Below are positions 1 through 5,196 of a DNA stretch of 6,775 nt, piece after piece. Position numbers and translations under genes: made by a program. Each line of letters opens with the position of its first letter. Within the stretch, counting starts at the first letter, position 1. The stretch comes from Acidobacteriota bacterium (GTDB taxonomy: Bacteria > Acidobacteriota > Terriglobia > Terriglobales > Acidobacteriaceae): the NCBI GenBank assembly GCA_021781075.1, contig JAJXXN010000236.1, forward strand, positions 1-6,775, written 5' to 3'. Below the pieces are notes generated by a model that worked only from the letters and a program-made list of their open reading frames with translations, made no database searches and had not been told where the DNA came from.

Positions 1-1
1 G

Positions 2-670
2 ATCTCAATCCACCAGGCGAGGGCAATCATCGCGCAGTACGATGCCGCCGGCGTCACACGCGACCATGTGCTCATTAAAATTGCCTCCACGTGGGAGGGT
101 ATCTGCGCCGCCGAGGTGCTGGAGAAGGAAGGCATCCACTGCAACCTGACGCTGCTCTTCGGCATGCACCAGGCGGTGGCGTCCGCTGAGGCCAAGGTCA
201 CCCTGATTTCACCCTTCGTCGGGCGCATCCTCGATTGGTACAAGAAGGACACGGGCAAGGATTATGTTGGCGCCGAGGACCCGGGCGTGCAGTCCGTGAC
301 TAAGATCTACAACTACTACAAGAAATTTGGCTACAAGACGCAGGTAATGGGCGCAAGCTTCAGGAATATCGGCGAGATAACGGAACTCGCCGGCTGCGAC
401 CTGCTGACGATCTCACCGCAACTTCTTGCCGAGCTCGAGTCGAAGGTGACGGAACTGCCACGCAAGCTCGACGCCACCAAGGCCGCAACAATGAACATCG
501 ACCGCATCCCCATGGACAAGGCGGCATTTGAAAAAATGCACGCCGACGACCGCATGGCGCATGAGAAGTTGAAGGAAGGCATTGAGGGCTTCTCCGCGGC
601 GCTGGTTAAGCTGGAAGGAATTTTGGCCGCGCGGATCACGGAGCTTGAAGGCGCGCGCGCGGCGGTGTGA
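2..670 (+). CDS. tal: Transaldolase (TalB-type), 5' end cut by window edge
   Basis: Transaldolase moves a dihydroxyacetone unit from sedoheptulose 7-phosphate to glyceraldehyde 3-phosphate through a Schiff base on a lysine, in the cytosolic non-oxidative pentose phosphate pathway. The frame is open from base 2, giving 222 visible residues. It aligns without gaps to remembered E. coli TalB through the active-site region: LIKIASTW carries the Schiff-base lysine (visible residue 26, codon 77-79, TalB Lys132), CNLTLLF carries Asn48 (Asn154), and LISPFVGRILDWY carries Ser70 and Arg75 (Ser176, Arg181). AEDPGV and VMGASFRNIGEI are also family signatures. About 106 N-terminal residues, with the other catalytic side chains, lie outside the window. 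The GTG at 68 is internal, because homology continues upstream of it. The C-terminal tail after LPRKL diverges, as is usual in this family. The gene converges on hslU across a 104-base gap. Identity is near certain; the true start cannot be seen. Confidence 0.96.
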   Translation: MSIHQARAIIAQYDAAGVTRDHVLIKIASTWEGICAAEVLEKEGIHCNLTLLFGMHQAVASAEAKVTLISPFVGRILDWYKKDTGKDYVGAEDPGVQSVTKIYNYYKKFGYKTQVMGASFRNIGEITELAGCDLLTISPQLLAELESKVTELPRKLDATKAATMNIDRIPMDKAAFEKMHADDRMAHEKLKEGIEGFSAALVKLEGILAARITELEGARAAV

Positions 671-685
671 TTGATTGTTCGTGTC

Positions 686-699
686 GGCGCCATGGCGCC
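686..699. terminator. 14-nt perfect palindrome, possible weak terminator between convergent genes
   Basis: GGCGCCATGGCGCC is its own reverse complement. As RNA it can form a GGCGC/GCGCC stem with a CATG loop on either strand, 15 bases after the tal stop. A bidirectional stop would suit the gap between convergent tal and hslU, but only TTCATGTT follows on the + strand, not a real U-tract. It may equally be a chance GC-rich palindrome. No better terminator is visible in the gap. Confidence 0.3.
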
Positions 700-724
700 T
701 TCATGTTGTGCGCAGGGCGCGTTT

Positions 725-756
725 CCAGAGGGGCCGTTAAAAGGTTGGGGCTCTGG
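725..756. repeat. Inverted repeat CCAGAG/CTCTGG with 20-nt loop
   Basis: CCAGAG at 725-730 is matched by CTCTGG at 751-756, a six-base-pair stem around a 20-base loop. It lies just beyond the hslU stop on the minus strand. A 3'-end structure for hslU mRNA is possible, but the loop is large and there is no T-run on either side, so a strong intrinsic terminator is unlikely. Confidence 0.2.
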
Positions 757-774
757 TTGCCGTCCGCCGCGGGT

Positions 775-2277
775 TTATAAAATATACCGGCTCAGGTCCT
801 GGTCCTTCACAATCGACGCGACCATGGCCTTCACATACTCATCGCTGATGGTGAAAACTTTTTCGGGGCCGGTTGCGGTGGGACGCTCACTGACCGGCAG
901 CGCCGTGGAGGCATCCGTTTGGATTGCCGCGGCGAGCGCGCCTGCCTGCTCGTCGTTCATCGTGCGGCGGGCCACGTCGGGCGCCAGGAAGCTGACATCA
1001 TCCAGCACACGCTCCATGATTGTATGCAGCCGCCGCGCGCCAATGTTCTCGGTCGTCTCGTTCACCCGGAAGGCGAAGCCGGCCATCTCGCGCAACGCGG
1101 CCTCGGTGAACTCAAGCCGCACGCCCTCCGTCTCAAGCAGCGCGGTGTACTGCCGCGTGAGCGAGGACTTCGGCTCGGTCAGGATGCGCAGGAAGTCCTC
1201 GACCGTGAGCGATTGCAGCTCGACGCGGATTGGGAAGCGCCCCTGCAACTCGGGGATAAGGTCGCTCGGCTTGCTGACGTGGAAGGCGCCGGCGGCGATA
1301 AAAAGAATGTAGTCGGTCTTCACCATGCCGTAGCGCGTGCTGACGGTGGTTCCCTCGACGATGGGAAGAATGTCGCGTTGCACGCCCTCGCGGCTGACGT
1401 CGGGGCCGTGGCCCCCCTCGCGCCCTGCGATCTTGTCAATCTCGTCGAGGAAGATGATGCCGCCGGTCTCAACGCGCTCGACTGCCGATCGCGTCACCGA
1501 TTCCATGTCGATGAGCCGCTGCTCCTCCTCCTGCACAAAATGGTCAAAGGCGTCGGGCAGCTTCATTTTGCGCTTGTGCGTGGCGCCGCCAAAGATGTTG
1601 GGCAGCATGTCGCGCAGGTTTGACTCCATCTCCTCCATGTTCTGGCTGCTGATGATGCCGAACTGCGGCATGTTGCGCTCGCGCACATCGACCTCGACCT
1701 GGCGGTCGTCAATTTTGCCCTCACGGAATTGCTGGCGTAATTTTTCCCGCTCGTTTTGATAATTCTCCGAGCCCGGCAGCGTGAGCTGCCCTTCCTGCGT
1801 GGGCGGCGCGGGTGGCGGCGGCGGCAGCAACAGGTCGAGCAAACGATCCTCGGCGTTCATCTCGGCCTTGTCCTCAACCTCTTCCAGGCGTTCCTCGCGG
1901 ACCATGTCTATGGCGATTTCCACCAGGTCGCGGATCATGGACTCCACATCCCGGCCAACGTAGCCGACCTCGGTGAACTTGGAGGCCTCAACCTTGAGGA
2001 ATGGCGAGTTGGTTAGCCGCGCAAGCCGCCGCGCTATCTCGGTCTTGCCCACGCCGGTGGGGCCTATCATGATGATGTTCTTGGGCATGATTTCGTCGGC
2101 GATGTCGGGCGACAGCTTTTGCCGGCGTTGGCGGTTCCGCAGCGCGATGGCGACGGCGCGCTTGGCGGCCCTCTGCCCGACAACGTGCTTGTCAAGCTCG
2201 GCGACAATCTCGCGCGGGGTGAGATCTTCAAGCGCGCGGGCGTTTTCTTCGGCGGATGCGGGCAGGTAGATGGCCAT
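775..2277 (-). CDS. hslU: ATP-dependent protease ATPase subunit HslU (ClpY)
   Basis: HslU is the hexameric AAA+ unfoldase that feeds proteins into the HslV peptidase in the cytosol. The product has 500 residues (E. coli HslU has 443). Visible motifs in order: Walker A GPTGVGKT (72-79), pore loop GYVGRD (105-110), an intermediate domain with a proline run (152-159), Walker B IIFLDEID (274-281), sensor 1 near LFIAAGAFH (325-333), arginine-finger region ELQGRFPIR (343-351), sensor 2 NIGARRLHT (411-419), and the C-terminal DLSRYIL that in this family docks into HslV. The extra length is about 15 residues at the N-terminus and a longer low-complexity stretch at about 434-471 between SFLAPD and VFTISDEY. 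The ATG at 2275-2277 is the only sensible start; its ribosome site is weak (GAAGAA about 5 bases upstream). No hslV adjoins: upstream lies divergent mnmG, downstream convergent tal. Heat-shock control is known in other bacteria but no such promoter is recognisable here. Confidence 0.97.
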   Translation of the reverse strand: MAIYLPASAEENARALEDLTPREIVAELDKHVVGQRAAKRAVAIALRNRQRRQKLSPDIADEIMPKNIIMIGPTGVGKTEIARRLARLTNSPFLKVEASKFTEVGYVGRDVESMIRDLVEIAIDMVREERLEEVEDKAEMNAEDRLLDLLLPPPPPAPPTQEGQLTLPGSENYQNEREKLRQQFREGKIDDRQVEVDVRERNMPQFGIISSQNMEEMESNLRDMLPNIFGGATHKRKMKLPDAFDHFVQEEEQRLIDMESVTRSAVERVETGGIIFLDEIDKIAGREGGHGPDVSREGVQRDILPIVEGTTVSTRYGMVKTDYILFIAAGAFHVSKPSDLIPELQGRFPIRVELQSLTVEDFLRILTEPKSSLTRQYTALLETEGVRLEFTEAALREMAGFAFRVNETTENIGARRLHTIMERVLDDVSFLAPDVARRTMNDEQAGALAAAIQTDASTALPVSERPTATGPEKVFTISDEYVKAMVASIVKDQDLSRYIL

Positions 2278-2380
2278 GGACGTTCTTCGTTCAATCCTAA
2301 TTCATTTGCATGATATGGATTGAACCCTCGGAATTTGCTGAAATCGCCCTTTGCGCGTTTTGCGGATCAGCTAAGAAGCA

Positions 2381-2450
2381 CCCCGGGGAGGCTGAAGCCC
2401 GCTTTTTTATTGCGTTTACCCGCACGCTTAAACCCGTGCCCTTTCAAAAC
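2381..2450 (+). repeat. Double-hairpin intergenic element with T-run
   Basis: This GC-rich block sits in the 240-base divergent gap between hslU and mnmG. It starts with CCCCGGGG (2381-2388), then GGC-TGAA-GCC (2390-2399), a run of six T (2403-2408), a spacer, and a second hairpin, GCACG (2422-2426) and CGTGC (2435-2439) around an 8-base loop, ending in CCTTTCAAAAC (2440-2450). From memory, similar paired GGCTGAAGCC and GGCACG...CGTGCC hairpins followed by CCTTTCAAAAC recur between genes in acidobacterial genomes; this copy would be a degenerate one. That recall is unverified. The first hairpin with its T-run could also act as a weak terminator on the + strand. There is no second copy in this window. 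Confidence 0.45.
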
Positions 2451-2469
2451 ACCGGCGCGAATCGAGGAT

Positions 2470-2489
2470 TTCTACAATCTTCTACAATA
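2470..2489 (+). promoter_or_regulatory. Tandem TTCTACAAT repeat, candidate mnmG promoter (-10)
   Basis: TTCTACAATC (2470-2479) is followed directly by TTCTACAATA (2480-2489). Each unit contains TACAAT (2473-2478 and 2483-2488), one base from the TATAAT consensus -10. Use of the second would start transcription near 2495 and leave a leader of roughly 23 bases before the mnmG ATG. No convincing -35 lies at the right distance, so this is a candidate only. The exact 10-base period could also mark a regulator binding site. Confidence 0.35.
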
Positions 2490-2517
2490 CACATAGCTGA
2501 TCCTTGGCTTCTCCATC

Positions 2518-4476
2518 ATGTCCTTCACTGAGCAATACGATATTGCCGTCGTAGGCGCGGGCCACGCCGGCTGCGAGGCCGCGGTCGCCGCCGCGCGCAT
2601 GGGTCTGCGCACGGCGCTCATCACCATGAACCTCGACCTCATCGCCCAGATGAGCTGCAACCCCGCCATCGGAGGCGTCGCCAAGGGTCATCTCGTCCGC
2701 GAGATCGACGCCCTCGGCGGCATCATGGGCCAGGTCGCCGACTCGGTCGGCATCCAGTTCCGCCTCCTCAACACCTCGCGCGGCCCCGCCGTCTGGAGCC
2801 CGCGCGCACAATGCGACAAGGCACTTTATCGCGTAAAGATGCGCGAACTCCTCGAGGCGCAAGCCGGCCTCCACATCCGACAGGCCGAGGTCAGCGGCCT
2901 TGTCATCGGGGAGCTTACGAACGCCGCGCCCAACCAGGCCGCGCGCCGCATCACCGGCCTCAAGCTGCGCGATGGCCGCATCCTCAACGCGCGCGCCATC
3001 ATCATCACCACGGGAACCTTCCTCAACGGCCTCATCCACTGCGGCGAAGAGCGTTACCCGGCCGGCCGCAGTGGCGAACCAGCCTCCGTCCTCCTCGGTG
3101 AGGCGCTTCGTGCCCTCGGTCTTCGCACCTGTCGCCTGAAGACCGGAACGCCGCCGCGCCTCGACGGCCGCACCATCAACTGGGACGCATTCGAGGAGCA
3201 GCCCGGCGACGCCGATCCCACGCCCTTCAGCTTCCGCACCAAGTCCATACCGCAACGCCAGGTCAGTTGCCACATCGCCTACACCACCCCGCGCACGCTC
3301 GAAATCATCCGCGCCAACGTACACCGCTCCGCCATGTACTCAGGCCAGATCGAGGGCGTCGGCCCGCGCTACTGCCCGTCCATCGAGGACAAGATCGTCA
3401 AGTTCCCCGACAAGACGCAGCACCAGTTCTTCCTCGAACCCGAGGGGCTCAACACACACGAGGTTTACGTCAACGGCATGAGCACCTCGCTGCCCATGGA
3501 GGTGCAGCACGAGATTGTCCGCTCCATCCCCGGGCTCGAGCACGCCGAGATGCTCCGTCCCGGTTACGCCATTGAATACGACAGCGTTGACGCCACTGAG
3601 CTCGACCACTCGCTGCGTGTCAAGTCCATCGAGGGGCTCTACCTCGCCGGCCAGATCAACGGCACCAGCGGCTATGAGGAGGCGGCTTGCCAGGGATTGG
3701 TCGCCGGCATCAACGCCGCACTGTGGTTGAAAGGAAGTCAACCCTTCACCCTCGGCCGTGACGAGGGCTACACCGGGATCCTCATCGACGACCTCATCTC
3801 CAAGGGAACCAACGAACCCTACCGCATGTTCACCTCGCGCGCTGAGTACCGCCTGCACCTGCGCATTGACAATGCCGACCGACGACTCACCCCCTATGGC
3901 CGCAAACTCGGACTCGTGGATGATGCCGCGTGGGCGGAGTTTGAGGAGCGCGAAATATTCCGCATGGCCTTCGGCTCACTGCTGAACGCAACGAAGCCCA
4001 CCGCGGATGATTTGCGCGCTGCCGGGCTCGGCGATCTGACCTCAATCAACGGCCTCGGTTGGGCGCAGTTGCTCAAGCGGCCGCAGGTCAGCCTGGAGCC
4101 GCTGTTGCCGTTCCTCCTGTCCGGGCTGAAAATGCAGCCGGCGTTGCACAAACTCGCCGCTGCCGTTGAAGCGGGCGCGCTCACCTCCGCGCTGCGCAAT
4201 CAGGTCCGCACGGTTGAAACGGAAATCAAATTCGCCGGCTACCTCGAACAACAGCGCAAGTCAATTGAGAAGATGAAGGCGGCGGAATCGGTGGAGATTC
4301 CCACCTGGCTCGACTACGGGATCATCAGCGGCCTCTCGCGCGAGATGAAGGAGAAACTCGAGCGCGTGCGGCCTGCCACCATCGGCCAGGCAGGGCGCAT
4401 CCCCGGCGTCACGCCGGCCGCGGTCTCGTTGATTCATGTTTCCATCAGGATTCAAGCGGCAAAGCGCGCCAGTTGA
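2518..4476 (+). CDS. mnmG: tRNA uridine-5-carboxymethylaminomethyl modification enzyme MnmG (GidA)
   Basis: MnmG is the FAD-dependent partner of the GTPase MnmE; in the cytosol the complex places a carboxymethylaminomethyl group on C5 of wobble U34 in certain tRNAs. The product has 652 residues (E. coli about 629) and is complete. Visible features: the Rossmann FAD motif VVGAGHAGCEAA (11-22), MSCNPAIGG with conserved Cys47, TGTPPRLD (209-216), GPRYCPSIEDK with the second conserved cysteine at 286, FLEPEG, the FAD-contacting GTSGYEEA (382-389), TSRAEYRLHLR, and the C-terminal helical domain (about 572-645, IPTWLDYGIISGLS) that binds MnmE. The ATG at 2518 puts the FAD motif at the usual distance, but no Shine-Dalgarno sequence precedes it. 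hslU is divergent, 240 bases away. Neither mnmE nor rsmG (gidB), frequent neighbours elsewhere, follows. No frameshift or missing key residue is seen. Confidence 0.98.
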   Translation: MSFTEQYDIAVVGAGHAGCEAAVAAARMGLRTALITMNLDLIAQMSCNPAIGGVAKGHLVREIDALGGIMGQVADSVGIQFRLLNTSRGPAVWSPRAQCDKALYRVKMRELLEAQAGLHIRQAEVSGLVIGELTNAAPNQAARRITGLKLRDGRILNARAIIITTGTFLNGLIHCGEERYPAGRSGEPASVLLGEALRALGLRTCRLKTGTPPRLDGRTINWDAFEEQPGDADPTPFSFRTKSIPQRQVSCHIAYTTPRTLEIIRANVHRSAMYSGQIEGVGPRYCPSIEDKIVKFPDKTQHQFFLEPEGLNTHEVYVNGMSTSLPMEVQHEIVRSIPGLEHAEMLRPGYAIEYDSVDATELDHSLRVKSIEGLYLAGQINGTSGYEEAACQGLVAGINAALWLKGSQPFTLGRDEGYTGILIDDLISKGTNEPYRMFTSRAEYRLHLRIDNADRRLTPYGRKLGLVDDAAWAEFEEREIFRMAFGSLLNATKPTADDLRAAGLGDLTSINGLGWAQLLKRPQVSLEPLLPFLLSGLKMQPALHKLAAAVEAGALTSALRNQVRTVETEIKFAGYLEQQRKSIEKMKAAESVEIPTWLDYGIISGLSREMKEKLERVRPATIGQAGRIPGVTPAAVSLIHVSIRIQAAKRAS

Positions 4477-4477
4477 A

Positions 4478-4492
4478 TCACGCAAGGCGTGA
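4478..4492 (+). terminator. Small hairpin just after mnmG, possible weak terminator
   Basis: TCACGC (4478-4483) and GCGTGA (4487-4492) form a perfect six-base-pair stem around AAG, starting two bases after the mnmG stop codon. No T-run follows (the next bases are ATCGCGGCGG), so it may only protect or pause the 3' end. It marks the boundary between the GC-rich mnmG and the AT-rich segment beyond. Confidence 0.3.
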
Positions 4493-4601
4493 ATCGCGGC
4501 GGCGTATTAACAATCCATTTAAAGAATATTCATACTGCACGCAGCTTCAGCACATATAAATGAAAATTCAAATTCCATTCGCTTGTACTTAACACCATGT
4601 T

Positions 4602-4607
4602 TATAAT
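4602..4607 (+). promoter_or_regulatory. Perfect TATAAT -10 in AT-rich upstream segment
   Basis: TATAAT lies 47 bases before the ATG of the small membrane protein, inside a stretch (4501-4620) of roughly one third GC, far below the flanking genes. Transcription would begin near 4614, leaving a leader of about 40 bases. The -35 is poor: TTGTAC (4583-4588) is only 13 bases upstream, and nothing close to TTGACA lies at 16-18 bases. TG at 4598-4599 is one base off an extended -10. AT-rich sequence further upstream could help as an UP element. Confidence 0.45.
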
Positions 4608-4654
4608 GCACCCCTTTAATACATCTAAAGCGCAAAATCCCAGGTTCCCCATTC

Positions 4655-5104
4655 ATGCAAAAAATAAAAAATACAAGGCTCACCTGCCTCATGCCGATTG
4701 GCACGGTGGTCTTGCTGTTGGCGGTTTTTTGCTGGGGACTATCCTATAAAACTTCCCTTTATCAAAATCGTCGTACAAATCTACAGTCACGCGCCATCCT
4801 CCCCGCCAACATTCTCTCCGAGGCGGAAAGAAAAGCCGAGCCAAGCCGGCGGGTCACAACTTCCGGTGTAAAGCTGGTTGTCCAGGTTGTGCTTTACTGG
4901 ATTCCCGCCAAGGGCCTCACAAACTTTGATGCGCGCGGTGAAAGTCAGCCGGCGCGCTCGAAGCCAAGATTAATTGCCGAGTTGCCCCCGCTCGCCTATT
5001 TATTTATCCGCCCGCCCCCGCGAACCGCCTGGTTCGTTCTCCAAGCATCAACTGTCGCGCTTGATTCGCATTTTTCACCTCGGGATTGTTTGATGCCGCT
5101 GTAG
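4655..5104 (+). CDS. Uncharacterised small single-pass membrane protein with WGLxYKxSLY and RPPP motifs
   Basis: The product has 149 residues and no function I can assign. A positively charged N-terminus (Lys3, Lys5, Arg8) precedes one hydrophobic segment (about 11-28), which predicts an inner-membrane anchor with the C-terminal part outside the cytoplasm. Right after the segment comes WGLSYKTSLY (27-36), then an ILPANILSEAERK stretch (48-60), a second hydrophobic patch VVQVVLYW (75-82) and a proline-rich RPPP (119-122). From memory, hypothetical acidobacterial proteins share WGLxYKxSLY near the N-terminus and RPPP near the C-terminus, so I think it is real; that recall is unverified. Codon use is less GC-biased than in neighbouring genes. 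The ATG at 4655 has a weak CAGG upstream; ATG at 4691 is an alternative that loses the basic residues. A TATAAT lies 47 bases upstream. The receptor starts 92 bases downstream, on the same strand. No lipobox is seen at Cys26. Confidence 0.6.
   Translation: MQKIKNTRLTCLMPIGTVVLLLAVFCWGLSYKTSLYQNRRTNLQSRAILPANILSEAERKAEPSRRVTTSGVKLVVQVVLYWIPAKGLTNFDARGESQPARSKPRLIAELPPLAYLFIRPPPRTAWFVLQASTVALDSHFSPRDCLMPL
5021..5036 (+). repeat. Perfect hairpin CGAACC/GGTTCG inside the small membrane-protein gene
   Basis: CGAACC (5021-5026) and GGTTCG (5031-5036) pair around a GCCT loop, followed by TTCT. The hairpin covers the residues just after RPPP in the small protein. It could be an RNA structure that limits read-through toward the receptor gene or stabilises the upstream mRNA, but it is also compatible with chance in coding sequence. 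Confidence 0.3.
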
Positions 5105-5186
5105 CGTCTGTGGTTCCTCACGCACGCACTCAACATCGGGCGCTTGAATCAACGAAATCAACAAACAAAGATCACAAAACAGAAAT

Positions 5187-5190
5187 GGAG
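5187..5190 (+). promoter_or_regulatory. Shine-Dalgarno GGAG that decides the receptor start
   Basis: GGAG lies six bases before the ATG at 5197, a normal spacing. The in-frame ATG at 5185 overlaps this site and has only A-rich sequence upstream, so 5197 is the better start. The choice changes only the first four residues, ahead of the signal peptide. Confidence 0.6.
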
Positions 5191-5196
5191 AAACAG

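Noticed and set aside
68..670. GTG at 68 as the transaldolase start
   Set aside because: The frame stays open to the left edge, with family-like sequence upstream. Starting here would leave only three residues before the catalytic lysine.
331..693. 120-codon minus-strand frame opposite transaldolase
   Set aside because: The serine-rich, low-complexity product is a shadow of the conserved transaldolase frame.
919..1623. 234-codon open frame on the plus strand opposite hslU
   Set aside because: It is antisense to conserved HslU motifs; its length reflects GC-rich codon bias. The other plus-strand frames across 671-2313 are rejected for the same reason.
2381..2408. mnmG leader attenuator or riboswitch
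   Set aside because: The hairpin with its T-run lies upstream of the likelier promoter boxes, and there is no alternative antiterminator fold or known riboswitch core, so regulation of mnmG by attenuation is not supported.
2310..2531. 73-codon plus-strand frame in the hslU/mnmG gap
   Set aside because: It runs through the hairpin element and into the mnmG start. The product looks like a translated repeat rather than a protein, and it lacks a ribosome site.
2482..3324. 280-codon open frame on the minus strand opposite mnmG
   Set aside because: It lies fully against mnmG, whose protein is unmistakable. The product is alanine-, glycine- and acidic-rich with no recognisable domain, as expected of a shadow frame in GC-rich coding sequence.
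3340..3858. 172-codon open frame on the minus strand opposite mnmG
   Set aside because: It overlaps the conserved FAD-binding part of mnmG and shows no domain or ribosome site of its own.
4519..4704. 61-codon minus-strand frame across the AT-rich gap
   Set aside because: It overlaps the better-supported plus-strand membrane protein and the TATAAT region, and has no recognisable family.
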